Notes: generated by a model from the letters alone, not told the origin. Counted from the stretch's first letter, positions 10,905-22,615 are shown. The stretch is DNA of 64,000 nt from Opisthorchis felineus (GCA_004794785.1 SJOL01007385.1:189133-253132), one strand, 5' to 3'. Translations and numbers: made by a program.

Positions 10905-12685
10905 GGCATGCCCTTGTGTACTTCAGCAAAGTGTTAACTGTTTTACAGGTTATCCCAGAATCCGTAAGCTTTACTCTGATATATCTTTCCTTGAGGTCTC
11001 ATGGCGGTGTCCTGGTGTTATCGGAAGGTTCAAGTGTTTCAGGTCATAGCAGATGAACGGTTCGAGAAAGTGCTGTCCAGCGCCTGAATCCTGGAGTTGC
11101 TATTACCAATATGAGTGAAGACCGTGTAACAAAGGAAGTAGTCCGGGAGCTCTACATTTGCTCTAGAGCTGTATACCTAGGCGTGTTGGGAAGTATGATG
11201 GGTTCTTCTTATTCTAAGCGTGATAACGTATGGACCACATGGTCTCATACAAGGAAGTCCGTTATGGCACTTTCTGTTTCTTTTCTGTCAGACCAGTTCG
11301 CATGTCTAGGATAAGCTGTTCGATTAACCCAAATGAGACTTATATGCAGGACGCAGTGGCCGAACAGCAGTCATGGCCAGTGTGGATGAATCTTAGAGGT
11401 AGCTGGAGGCTAGTGATTGGACAACCGAGCCTTGTGCCTACCCATGTGTGAGTGAATGGAGTGATACCAGGTTAGGTCGTCTGACCGCTTCGTGCTACAG
11501 GCTGACTGTGGGTTACTATAGGTTGAGTCAGTTGGCACCCCCTCCCAGTGTCCGTGGAGCTTACGGAGCCGGGAGATCCAAGCTGAATATTGGTACCAAG
11601 AGGGATTGCTGTGGTCATATCACTGATATCGTGAAGCGAAGTGCGGAGCTTGAGGTGAGAATGTCTGGTCTGCGTTCTTCTGACCTGATGCTATACACAT
11701 CGTGTGCGCATGATTAATAGTGGGCTTCGGTCGCAGCTGCTCACCAGACCCCGTGACAAGGTAGTGCCGCACTGAGAGTAGGTAATGTTTCCGATGGTCG
11801 ACACCAAGTGCCGCCGTGTGTCTTTTGCTAGGTTTTTACCCGAGCCATACATCTAGCGCACGACCGCATGGTAATGGTAGTGGATTTCCTTTATTTACTT
11901 GAGCGGATCATTCCCCCTTAGTGAACACTTAGCTGGGTCGCAGAATTAGCCCCACCCGGTATATCCGATACCGGATTTTCGCTCGTTCCGGGCACCGCGC
12001 ACAGATGCAAAACGCGGAATGGTACCAGCAATTTAGTGGTGCTGCTTGGAGGAGGCGACCCTTGCTCTGACAGTGGACACTGACCTCGGTCACCGGTTAA
12101 ATGCCACCCGGCAGACCCAATAGTGGATTTCTATTCTTCCAAATATCGCGCAGTAGCCCACATGAAATAGTGTTAGGTTTTCACTATTATGGTGGATGGG
12201 AACCATTGCTACGATGGTGGGCACTAGACTTGGTCACAGTTTAATGCAGTAGATTTCATCCAAGCAACTCGGTGTGTCAGACAACCTTGAGAGATATGGA
12301 TATTACTTTTGTTTACTGGGTTGGATTGTGAGCGGATCGTTGCGCGGATAGTGGGCATCAAACCGAAGCGTGGTATGTGCGCCTCCTGACAGACTCGTGG
12401 ATGCGTCGTATTCGAGTCAGGGGGGCTTGTAGTGAACTGTTGTTAAGTGTCAGTTGAATGCAGTCACCTGCGAGATCAACCTTAGAAGACTGAAAGACCC
12501 TAAACCACCAAGTTACCTTAAGGTGTCTCTCTGTCATTTTCTTGATTAAGTTAGAGATTATGGTGCAACGGTTGGGTAGGCGAGGAGGGAGTGGGTTGGA
12601 CTGTAAGCAGCGAGTATCCGGTGGGGATGCTGACTACAAAACCCGGTTGACTGGTTTCACAATCCCACTCTCTGCATGGGTTTGG
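10905..12685. other. No recognisable gene; possible very old tandem repeats
   Basis: Loosely similar blocks recur at about 11880, 12070, 12215 and 12345 (GTGGRCACTGAC/GTGGGCACTAGAC followed by GGTCACNGTTTAA-like sequence and TAGATTTC or TGGATTTC). No coding signal was seen. Confidence 0.3.
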
Positions 12686-12689
12686 CTAT

Positions 12690-13330
12690 GTGAGTTGGCA
12701 GCTAAGACACTCATCATATGAAAGGTGGGTCCTTCTTAGGAAAGGCCTGACCGTGGGTTCGTTGGCCGGTCTCCATACCTTGGCATCGTCTGCGTAAACC
12801 AGCCTGTGGCTGCTAATTGGGGCTAATAGATCATTACTGAACACGAACAGCAGGAGACCTTGATTCGATCGTTGAAGCATTCTGGTCGTCACAACCAGTT
12901 GCCTAGAGGATGCGCCGTTGATGCGAAATTGGTAAGTCTTTTGAAAACCATACTGGTTGTGTGTGATCCTGATGTTCAGCACTGGGTTGCACACAGTAAT
13001 GCCGAAGACGAACTTGTACTCAGCCCTTAGCAGTTCTTCAAGTTCTTCTTGGAACGAGATGGTTCGGTGGTTAGAGCGCGAAGTTACTGGCCGGAAGGTC
13101 CGTGGTTCGAACCCGACCTCTGCCTCTCGACTTCCCCTGTCTAGGCTTGGGCAACCTGGCAGTATCCCAGCCCTCGTGCTTCCTTTGGGTGGCATGGCAG
13201 TTAGGCACCGAAAGGGTGGTACAGCTACAGCTTCAAGTTCTTCGTCCGAGGTAGTTCTTGTGCCTTCGGTTTCAAGTATATCTTCGATTTCAGCCCGAGA
13301 ATTGATGAGAAAGGTAGTATACTGAGAGAT
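12690..13330 (-). pseudogene. Jockey/CR1-like reverse-transcriptase fragment, split by a SINE
   Basis: Read on the minus strand, 13330-13244 and 13035-12770 form one decayed reverse-transcriptase segment. Recognisable parts are EELEELLRAEYKFVFGITV, ASSRQLVVTT, SNQGLLLFVFSNDL and RLVYADDAKVW. The last carries the catalytic YADD, and the block before it is the degraded GVPQGS...LLF motif. The SINE at 13049-13230 interrupts it with matching target duplications. The fragment may belong to the same family as the C-terminal piece at 8368-8790. Confidence 0.65.
13049..13230 (+). mobile_element. tRNA-derived SINE with perfect 13-bp target-site duplication
   Basis: The tRNA-like head has an A-box-like segment (GATGGTTCGGTGGTTAGAGC) and a B box (GGTTCGAACCC). 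A body follows with CCCTGTCTAGGCTTGGGCAA, GGCAGTATCCCAGCCCTCGT and GGGTGGCATGGCAGTTAGGC, ending GGTACAGC. CTTCAAGTTCTTC is present on both sides (13036-13048 and 13231-13243), which fixes the ends. It lies inside the minus-strand reverse-transcriptase relic. Confidence 0.9.
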
Positions 13331-14003
13331 TTTGAGGTTACTGTCGAAGTGTCCGGCGTGAGCAGGTTAGTGGGTCCTTTGGTAATGACGAACAACTACT
13401 ACACAGGAATTCCGCATTCCTTATTATTGGGTTGGAGGCTTAGGATCTCCAAGCCTCAAAATTTTGTTCCAGGGAATCTTTTCCACAAAACAGTCATAGT
13501 ATCGTAGACTGGAGTTGTGGCCCTTCGGCGCGGCTGCACATGCTATAGGTATTCGAGCCGTGATGGCATCTTTGTTGTGGGGACAATGAGGTCTCGATGG
13601 TTGTTGGCCATGAGAGGTACTTTCCCCAGGGGCCAGTCAGCATGATAGGTCATTCCTAAATACTTCGCAGTTCGCCCAGTGAAGGTCTGGCCTGTCAGGT
13701 GCTGCCCTCTTGTTGAGTAACCATTCTGAGAGTGATGACTGTGATCAATGGCACTGGATGGTAATTGTAGTCCTAAAGATTCAATCAGCAACGGCCACTT
13801 GGTGAATAATACCTCAATTTTCCACGGGTTCTATCCGTCTCACCATCGAGTAGACTCCTGCGCGTGTTCGTTTATGCTATATCCAGACACAGCAAGATAC
13901 ATAGTCATGTTGGCCGTCAGTTTGTCCTCGATGAGCCACTCTTAGGGTCACACTCCAAGGCGGCATTCATTATAGGAGTGCTGAGGGTGGGTGATGGATA
14001 ACT
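13331..14003. other. No recognisable gene
   Basis: Nothing with a domain or clear repeat was identified. It may be the further decayed remainder of the minus-strand retroelement. Confidence 0.35.
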
Positions 14004-14020
14004 CGAGATGGCTCAGGAGG

Positions 14021-14184
14021 CGAGATGGATCAGTGGTTAGAGCGCGAATTTACTGACCGGAAGGTCCGTGGTTCGAACCCGACCTCTGCATTTCGACTTC
14101 TGTCTAGGCTTAGGCCACCTGGCGGTGTCCCAGCCCTCGTGCTTCCCTCGGGTGGGTACCGAAAGAGTGTTACAGCTGAACGAT
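14021..14184 (+). mobile_element. tRNA-derived SINE
   Basis: A near-complete copy from CGAGATGGATCAGTGGTTAG to ACAGCTGAACGAT, with an intact B box GGTTCGAACCC and a short deletion in the middle of the body. It is preceded at 14004-14016 by a second partial start of the same SINE (CGAGATGGCTCAG). It is followed by an AT-rich tail (TATTTATATATATTTATTTA). Confidence 0.85.
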
Positions 14185-14299
14185 CTATTTATATATATTT
14201 ATTTACTACTTACACGGCCTTTTCGACGCAGTATGTGTTCGGCGTCGGCAGTGGATGACCAAGGCTAGGTTTTAGCCACAGATGGCTTTGGGCGTCACC

Positions 14300-17050
14300 C
14301 ACGAGAGCAGCAAGTTCTCACGCCGTGTTCCACTGCGAAAGAGCGTTATTGCACGTGCAGCTGCATGTAGTAAAACGATCTAGTCCGCCGCTGGCGACAG
14401 TGCGGACGTTAGAGAATTCGGGCTTAGTTTGTGTGAACCCCCTTTGTTGAAGAACGCTGCATTTTGGCAGGCCTTCAAGTTGCTAGATGCGTTCTAGTAA
14501 GAAAGCGTAGAATTGAGAAGATAAGTTCGTTTGCGCTGCTTTCGAGATTGGTCTGACTTCATAGATGAAGTTGGCTCGAAGCATGTGCCGCCTCAATGCT
14601 ACAGTCATTTACATCTCAGTGGTGAAGATGACCACTGTGAGCAGTCCCGACGCCGGTATCTATGTTGGTTGTGCTGTCCTCAGGAGTCGCCGGACAGACC
14701 ATGCTCTGCAAATCTTTGTTGATTGTTTCAGTTGCTTTTTGATGAATGTCCCGCGTTTGACATCGTGATGGGATCCTTCAACTGAATAAGTCCTGTTGAG
14801 TTCTCCGACCCAGCATGTGATTACACCATCCAAGTTGGGGACGGTATTGTCAGTGTTCGATCTCATTACGGCGCTGCAACTCGACCCGCAAGGTTTTCAC
14901 CGACTCTTTGGGTTAACGATATCTGACCGCTCTCATCCCCGCTAAATATGAGTGTTCTCCGGTTAAAGTTCAGTGAGGTGTTCTGGTGCCATGGTTGCAT
15001 CGCGGGCAGTGGAATTGACCAGTTCGAGGCTATCTAGTTGTCTGCTTGGCGCTCAGGGCTATTATGGTGGCTCTGGGGCAGCAGTGCGGAGTGAAGATGT
15101 CATCGACGCAGCCTCTGTCTGGTCGAAATCCCTCTTGATACTCACAGGTCAAGGATTCATGTGTCGCCGTAAGACGCCAGAGGCATCGTTACAATGGGGG
15201 TCAAACTAACACCTCCGTGGTTGCCACATCCACTGCGAGTCTCCTTTTTGAAAATGGGCACTATTGTCGACTGACCCCAGTTATCTGGAATGGTATCTTT
15301 CTCCCAGATAGACTCGAATAGGCTAGGGAGGCACTAGCTGAGGAATTCGCCGCCCTCCTTGAATAAAGTAGGTCGAAGATCGTCAGGATCAAGAGTACGA
15401 TGAAGCTTGAGTAGAGATATACACTCGGACACCTCTAAGGTCGAAGTCCATATTCACAGCGTACCTTTCTGTTGAAGACCAGAATTACGGAAGTGGCAGG
15501 TGGCCAACTGAATTGCTGTTCGAGGTACCGTGCCCAACGGTCCAAACGTTCTTTTTTGGATAGCAGAGTGCCACTTTGGTCCCTGATAGTTTCGCTGACA
15601 AGGAGCTTCCGAGAACCGGTCGAACAAATCAAGTGGAGCAGCTTGCGGACGTTTCCAGTATTTTTTGCATCTTCCATTTCTTCGGCCTTTCGGGTCCACC
15701 AAGCTTCTCGGTCTGCACAGAGACTCAGTTTCACCTGGCGCCGAACGATGCGTCTGGTTGATCGTGGTTGCAACCGGGAGGAATCTGTTGCCAGGCCTTT
15801 GGCAAAATCACGGTCCTATCAGAGACCCCATGTCTGGATGAGGTTGACTGAGTTTTGCAGCAAACGGAAGTTCCGACTTTGAGTGGCACTGTGGATATCT
15901 GTTCCCAGTGGTCGTTAACATTCGATGTCGGACCGTCCGGCAGGCTTTCTGAAATTTTCGTTTGAATTCCGGGTCCGCTAGCTTCTTAATGGCTAAGCGA
16001 GGTGTGTGCACTTTGCACTGACTTAAAAGACGCAGTGAAAAGCAGCAGCGGACAAGAGCATGGTCGGAGTCCACGCTGGTATTCCAGAAGGAGCGGCCGG
16101 TAATGATGGGCCCTCCCCACCGGTAACTGACGGCGATGTGGTCTATTTGGACTCGATACTGGTTCCTTGGTGGACACTACGTCGTCAAGCGATTTTCGCC
16201 GCTCCGGAAGTTGGTACTGCAAGTGAACAGTCTGTGATCGGCACACATCTGCAGCAGGCGCCCTCCACTTTCTGTGTTTCTCGTATCTAACCCAAGACAA
16301 CCACCCGATTGGGCCTCAGGAGCGCTTAGTCTACTTACCTGAGTTTTTATGTCACCAGCAGCCACTGTCGTGTCCGAGCTTTTAGCCCATCGTAAAAGAG
16401 CACCTAGATCGTCATAGAAAATGTCTTTGGAAAATTCAGAGCTACAGACCGTTGGGGCATAAGCAGACACAACAAACAGGTTGCGATGGACCTCACTTTC
16501 TCGAGATGCTTTCACAGAAGTTGCCAAACGAATCGCGCAGATGTGACCATCAACCGGCATCCAGTCCACAGAGACAATTCCGCCCGATCGCTGAATGCAA
16601 TACGCACGCCGGCATATCCAACTTCAGCCGCCTCCTTATCACCAGAGGTTCGCAGCCGGAACCTGGAAGAGACCGAGGGGACATTCAGTTCAATTACAGG
16701 ACTTGCTCCCCGTATCCTTGCTTTTGACAGACAGCATACATCAATGCAAGGGGGATCCGGCCTCTGATCGAAGGCCACTTTCTGTCCTGCCTGTTTCGGT
16801 GTGCGAACGTTGGGCAGCTAAGTAGATCGCTTTTCGGGGTTTGAAAACGGACCTGGAGGTGTTTAGGGTTTTTACTGAAGCCGAATACAGTATTGCAGCT
16901 GAGTGCGATGCATGACGAGCAAACCGGACAGTACTAGTGCTATGATCTGCGGAGAGATGATTCAAATTGGATTGGAGTAGGTTAGAAGAGGGGATACGTG
17001 AAAGTGTAATAAAGGAGGTGATGGAGGCAAGGGAGTGGGTCAAAAGCGTC
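14300..17050 (-). pseudogene. RTE-like retrotransposon copy (family C), decayed
   Basis: On the minus strand the order is the 5' leader (17043-16741), the endonuclease domain with IDVCCLSKARI (16740s), VSAYAPT and DTTVAAGDIKTQVS (16480-16350) and [15 protein letters not shown] (about 16070). A linker follows with EAWWTRKAEEMEDAKNTGNV and LDRWARYLEQQFSWPPA (15710-15500). The start of the reverse transcriptase is seen at 15430-15180 (NWG, VPIFKK) and GFRPDRGCVDDIFT near 15120. There are frequent stops and frame changes. The catalytic YADD block is not recognisable and the lower limit near 14300 is uncertain. Confidence 0.7.
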
Positions 17051-17054
17051 CAGT

Positions 17055-17990
17055 ACTGTGCAGATGAACTTCGTTCTGACCTACGTTTGTTCAGGTTCCT
17101 TTTATTGTGTTACGACTGCCTTTCAAGCTACTGTAGATTGCAGTCGCTGTGTGCTCACTTAGACGCTCAACTCTAGCTAGCGCCCATGGTAGCTCTGTTT
17201 ACAGTAAAAATGGCGAACGTGTGGTGGAGACAAAATCCAGCAAGCGCAAAAGTTGCGTGTGCGATCCGCCTTCCTAGCCCCCTCGTCCTCTTGGCTGGAG
17301 AAATTGCAAGAAATGGTGGCTGCTGGATGCCAGTGGCGTTCTTTTAGGCATCTTCTCTCAGACTGTGTGATTTTGTTTCGAAATGTTGCCACCTCAGAAT
17401 GCTTGCGGTAGGTCCCTCCCTCATCCGCTTTTTATTTTTTTTTCCACTTGAAGGCTTCAAACACAATTACATGATCTTTATGGTTGTACGGGAGTGAATT
17501 ATCAGTGTCAACACTTGTGTTTCTGTCTGTGATGATGATGAGGATAACGCAGCTACACATTGAGGGCGATAGCTTTGATGACGGAATGCCGCTGACTGAG
17601 TGATTGAGCCATGTCTGCAGTGTCATTAACCACTGACGATTCGCGTCCCGGGGTCACAAGCCAGGGAGGCGTAAGTCGTCAACCCTACCGAGTTTACTCG
17701 TTAGTACCTTCATACCTCGTTGCTAGGTCATTTATCTCGGTCGTTTTCACTCTGCACAAAGTTGGCCAGATGGTTTCCATGTGGCAGTCAGTCCTCTGAC
17801 ATACGAGGTACATACCCTATCCGCATAACCTACGAAGCATGCGTAATTCATCCATCGCGGGAGACTTCCTTCTTTCTAAGACCATCTGGCCTACCTCAGC
17901 ATTGTTAATCCGCTGTTCACACCAGATTCACTAGTGCTTCCAAGACACCGATGGTCAAACACATGAAGAACGCGCTTCTGGCTTGAGATA
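17055..17990. other. No recognisable gene
   Basis: No domain was recognised. A GATGATGATGAGGAT run at about 17530-17545 resembles the trinucleotide tails of the RTE elements in this window but has no element attached. Confidence 0.35.
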
Positions 17991-17994
17991 CCTT

Positions 17995-18173
17995 AGGAGC
18001 TCCGGATAACTCACTGGTTACGGCGCGAACTTACTGAGGGGAAGTTCCGTGCTTCGCACCCAACCTCAGCATATCAACTGCTTCTAGGCTTATGAAACCT
18101 GGCAATATCTCAGCCGCCGTGTTCCTTTCGGGTGGCATGGAAGCTAGGTACAGAAAGGGTATTACAAATGAAT
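17995..18173 (+). mobile_element. tRNA-derived SINE, diverged copy
   Basis: It aligns over its full length with the copy that follows, but with many substitutions (TTCCGTGCTTCGCACCCAAC for the B-box region, TTTCGGGTGGCATGGAAGCT for the body). Older than its neighbour. Confidence 0.75.
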
Positions 18174-18183
18174 GAATATTGTG

Positions 18184-18367
18184 ATTGGGGTCGAGATGGC
18201 TCAGCGCTTAGAGCGCGAATTTACTGACCGGAAGGTCCGTGGTTCGAACCCGACCTCCGCCTCTCGACTTCCCCTGTCTAGGCTTGGGCAACCTGGCAGT
18301 ATCCCAGCCCTCGTGCTTCCCTTGGGTGGCATGGCAGTTAGGCACCGAAAGGGTGCTACAGCTGAAC
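18184..18367 (+). mobile_element. tRNA-derived SINE, well preserved
   Basis: It runs from GGTCGAGATGGCTCAGCG to GTGCTACAGCTGAAC, with an intact A-box-like GCTCAGCGCTTAGAGCG and B box GGTTCGAACCC. GAATATTGTG occurs at 18174-18183 and 18368-18377 and is a likely target duplication. That would place this copy within the tail of the older SINE directly upstream. Confidence 0.9.
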
Positions 18368-18689
18368 GAATATTGTGGTTATTTATTGTGGATCCATTAA
18401 ACAGTATGAATCACGCCGTCGAAGTGTGTACTCCATCCTTGACGGATGGACTGGCATTACACTGGCTCCCTAGGTGTTACAGATTAACAAAGGCTGTCCG
18501 AGAATCTGCTTCGTGTCACTGGGACCTAAGCAACTGCTCAGGTTGGTCCGTCTGAAAGCGGAGGTCTAAGTCCGATCCCACGCGGTCTTGTGCATCGCTT
18601 AGAACTTCGCAGATGTGAATCGCACACCACACTGTCCGGCAAATATGTTCTGCTAGTTAAAATAATTTACGGATGGGTCAATCGCACTG

Positions 18690-18925
18690 CATCATTTGAC
18701 GGGTGGGAAGGGGGTGTGGTGGAGAGCCGGTGAGCGAAGGGTTGCAAAGGCGAATGCTACTTCCAGGGTGCCCAGGCCGAAGAACGAGGTCCTGTTGAGG
18801 TACCCCATAAAGTTGCTGAAAATTCTTCGACAGTCGAACACCGGTCTCGCTTTTGTTTGGACGTATGCTGCCTTTATCATGACTGATCAGAGCAGAAACC
18901 ACGTCGTATGGCGATCTGCGTAACA
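18690..18925 (-). mobile_element. Inverted 5' segment of an RTE-like element
   Basis: Read on the minus strand this resembles 23890-24015 of the RTE-like element A (GGGGTACCTCAACA, TTCGGCCTGGGCACC, CCCCCTTCCCACC). The adjoining plus-strand copy starts at the position equivalent to about 24090. The two pieces are consecutive parts of one element in opposite orientation. Confidence 0.6.
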
Positions 18926-19265
18926 CACGTTAGCAGAATGCAAAAAAGGACTGTACAATCTCTGCCTCGCTTAGAATCTGTGGAGTAGTAGGGTCCTTTG
19001 TTCCATCTTTAAACTTCTGCGCAGTGAAATAAATTGAAATTAACCCTTCTTAAATTCAAGTAATCTGTTCCACGTTGCTGATTTCCATGTCCGTACCTTG
19101 TGTCAAACTGGGGAATAGGCAGCCCTTACTCGAAACAAGTTCTCTTTTTTGATCGGTGTATGTTGTGTCTCCGAAACACGTACACAAGACCCCAGACGGG
19201 TCATACCCCTAAGACCACTCGGGACGAACCCGGATGGCTCGCTCTTTACTCTTCGAGTGCCTGGT

Positions 19266-20187
19266 CGGCATCATCATCATCATGGACAACATGACATCAG
19301 TGTTCAACACTGATGCTTCGCTGCCGTACAACCATGATTTATTTGAAGGTCTTATTATGAAGAAAAGAATAAAGGTGGACAGGGAAGGGACTTAGTGCTA
19401 CCTTACTACAATCATTCTGAGGTGTCTATACCTCCAGACACACTCATTCAGGCAATCTGGATAGAAACTGACAACAAGAACGCCACTGACATAGATTGAC
19501 AGCCATATCTTGCAGCGTCTCCAACCAGGTGCAGTCGGGGTCAGGCGGTCCTCACCCTGGAAGGCGAGTAGCACCGATAGCACCCACACGTTTCGTAATC
19601 TTCATAACCCTCTGCCAGGTCAAGGGTTGGCCACCTTTCTGCTTCCGCCACTCTGAATTGGGCATGGAAAACAACACTCGCTTCGGCAAACGATGGTTAG
19701 GCATACGCGACACATGTCGCAACGGACACAGCTTCTGGTGCTGGACACATTCTTCAGTGGAAGTACCCGTTGCACGACCGAAAACTTTCTTTCTAATTGC
19801 CTCGTTGCTGATTAGCCGACACCAGTCTTCACAAGCTATGGTCCTGAGACAGCGATTGTCGAACACCTGAAGACGTCTCACTTCCCCTGCTCGAACAGGC
19901 CAAGTCTCACAGAGATACAACAGGTTGCACTGTAGCCTGATACACACAGGGATATACCGCATTGACGCCATATGTGTCTCAACTTAACAAACGCGACCCG
20001 AGCCTTGCAGATTCGTGCATTGACCTCATCTGTCACACTACAATCAGAACTAATACAACTTCCAAGGTATGTAAATCGCTCCACAACTTCGATTGTTTCC
20101 CCCTGGATTGTACGTGGCGTGCTCAGTGACTGCATTTCCACGAGCATGACCTCACACTGTGGGTGCAAGGCCCATACCAAAGGACGG
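19266..20187 (-). mobile_element. 5'-truncated RTE-like family B insertion inside copy A'
   Basis: On the minus strand this carries the polymerase C-terminal part ([61 protein letters not shown]) and a 3' end with an (ATG)n tail at 19283-19270. It is nearly identical to 46330-47230; one stretch of about 180 bp (19621-19800) shows a single difference. GTGCCTGGT (19257-19265) and GTGTCTGGT (20188-20196) flank it as a probable target duplication with one mismatch. Confidence 0.85.
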
Positions 20188-21261
20188 GTGTCTGGTGATC
20201 CTGATACAATGGCTCGTTGTATATACGGCGTGGGAGTTGTACTTAGCCCCATGGGCTGGATGCGTCTTACTGGACTGGATTTCACTAAGCAGTTGTCTTT
20301 GTGCTGTTAGGTTTACTGGTTCAATCGAGGTCAGTGGTAAACGTTGTTTGTTTGTTGTCAGCATACGCTCCCACAGACGGCAGCTCTGAGGCTGACAAAG
20401 ATAGCATCTATCGAAATTTGTCACAGTTGTTTCGTTCATCAAGAGGCACAGATATTGTGATTCTGACGGGGATATGAATGTCAAGGTTGGTCGACTGATT
20501 CCGGAGGAAGACCATCTTGGCGACAAGTCCGGGGTTGGTGTTCTCTGTGCAGATGATGGGGAGAAACTTCTTTAGTTATGTAGCAAACTCCATTTGTTTC
20601 TATTCAGCACAAACGCACATGCCTTCGTATCTGGAAGCTACCAACTACAAACCAGCCTTGGACCCTGTTGGACCTCATTGTAATCAACTACCAGCCGAGA
20701 GCTTCAAAACGAGATTGCCAGTGCACAACGACTCTGGTTATTCTGTTGCACAGACACGCGTATCAGTTCAAAAATGCTTCGGTGGATGCAGGGCTATTCA
20801 GTTTACCGTCTGTAAGTCCCCTTTATAGTCCAACATTTTTGAACTGAGTTGACTGAAAAATCCCCTGAACCAAACAAGCACGATGACGATAATGATTTGA
20901 ATATCATCTCCGAAAGAGATGGGCCTCGATTCCTTCACACAGACGTTTTATGCGATGGGCTGAACGCTTTGAAGAACGATGCAGCTGGTCTCCCGTCGAT
21001 AACGGAAGCCCGGTGTGGAATTCCATTGCTTCTGGTACCAAAGCACTTATTCCAGACGGTTTATATCCTGTATACTTCAAGGAAGGTGGTGAATCTTTTG
21101 TGACGCACTCGTCTACATTACTTCAAATATCTTGGATGAAAAAGTAATGCCGACACAATTATGCACCTCGACGTTGATTTCCATATTCGAAAAGCTCACA
21201 GGCACGTGTAAAAACCACCTGGATATCAGTCTAGTTACCACAGTTTTTAAGGTTGCTATCC

Positions 21262-21436
21262 TAAGTTCGTCGTTCAGGTGCACAGCTGCCATGCAACCCG
21301 AAGGAAGCACGAGGGCTAAAGTACTCCCACGTTTCTCAAGCGCAGACAAGAACAGTCGAAATGCTGGAGTTGGGTTGGAACCGCGAACCTTCCGGCCAGT
21401 AGGTTTGCACCTTAACTACTGAGCTATATCGGACTT
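21262..21436 (-). mobile_element. tRNA-derived SINE inside copy A'
   Basis: Minus-strand copy: CCGATATAGCTCAGTAGTTA at its head, a damaged B box (GGTTCGCGGTTCC) and a body ending in GCACCTGAACGACG. It separates plus-strand A' sequence equivalent to the NHRGISLV region from that equivalent to GFRPARGCIDHI. A (TTA)n-rich stretch follows at 21440-21500. Confidence 0.8.
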
Positions 21437-21500
21437 TTATTATCTCTTATTATTACCTTATTATTGTTATTATTATTATTATATTATTGTCTTATTGTCT
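21437..21500. repeat. TTA/ATT-rich simple sequence
   Basis: Repeated TTATTATTATT units interrupted by single bases. It adjoins the head end of the minus-strand SINE and could be an expanded microsatellite. Confidence 0.7.
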
Positions 21501-22615
21501 CTTACTATTACCCTTCGCGGGCCGATCTATAAACCAGGGGGTCAGATTTGCGAGAATTAAACGGTTCAACCCCGGCCTGGGTTGCATCGATCAAATACTC
21601 GCTTGCGACAAGTGCCGACACTGCGCCACTCCTGCTGACGACCAAAACGGTTGTCTTTTCTTGGTCTGAAAGCGGCTTCTGACTCCGTTGGTTGTCAAAT
21701 AAAATTTGTCACTTCTAAATACTCTTCTCTTATCGGGCTCTATACACCCTTCCCCTTGAACGCGGACGTATCTGTCACAAACTCCCTGCTAAGTTCAACC
21801 ACATCTAGTGGTCCGGAAATGGTACCTTTTATCTCTCTTTCTCTTCACGTTCGTAATCCATGTGCTTTTTTACTCTTCTTGCCTGTCTTGGAGATCGAAG
21901 TACTCCCGGGGTTTTCACTCGCTGTCCATATCACCCTTCTTGCACCAAACCCTTTAGAAATGTAAAATACTTTACCGAGCTTAAATAATCCTGCATCACC
22001 CTTCAGCATGCCGTTTACTCCTGGGAAGTATAGGGTGTTATTGCAAGACTGCATGGGAGTGGACCCAAACCTCGGGATTTCAGATAAAGCATGGATGTGG
22101 TAAATCAGTTCGTCCATCTAGGCAGCCGCACAAGTCAGCAGACTAGCAAAGAATGAAATCACTTCCCAAATTGAGGCCAGGGCAGCCTTTGCCATGCATC
22201 CGAAATTTATATTGCCTATGTGACACCAATTTGACTGTCAAGAGTAGAGTGCACAATCCTGCCGTCCGATCTGTCCTGTTTTATCGATCAGAGGCAGATC
22301 TCCGAAGACTGCGTTTAATCGTCGGTGTCTCTGAAGCATTGCATGTGAAAAAAGATCTGTAGTGCTGAGGTACATCAGATAGTTTTTGGGAACTTTCACT
22401 CTTCTGCGACCGATTGGCGAGGAGCACGTGCCGATGAGGCTGTGCACTTTGTATGCCAGAGAACCGTTTCCTTCGCAGAGCTGTCTTCACCCAACCGTGT
22501 ATCGGATGCAGACGACTCACGGATGCTCAGCCCATGACCTGGCAACAAAACTTGAAAACCTTTACTAATCAACTCAGTTGCGTTTTCGACTCCCAAGGTG
22601 GCGACGAAACAAATA

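Larger units (their letters stand above)
19030..22615 (+). pseudogene. RTE-like retrotransposon copy (A'), nested insertions
   Basis: Plus-strand matches to element A appear in order. The endonuclease start is at 19085-19265 (SVSETRT-like block). It resumes at 20188 (GVGVVLSPM, SAYAPTDGSS-like, then DMNVKVGR near 20480). Linker and polymerase start follow at 20840-21250 (IPDGLYPVYFKEGGESFVTH, NHLDISLVTTVFK). After a SINE come 21560-21720 (LGCIDQI) and 21840-22000 (thumb region), and a 3' WLGHVLRM-equivalent region ends near 22610. Stops and frameshifts are everywhere. Family B (19266-20187) and the SINE (21262-21436) interrupt it. Confidence 0.75.

Noticed and set aside
12957..13325. Plus-strand open stretches over SINE copies (also at 14025, 18172 and 61177)
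   Set aside because: The similar peptides arise because each spans the same tRNA-derived SINE; not genes.
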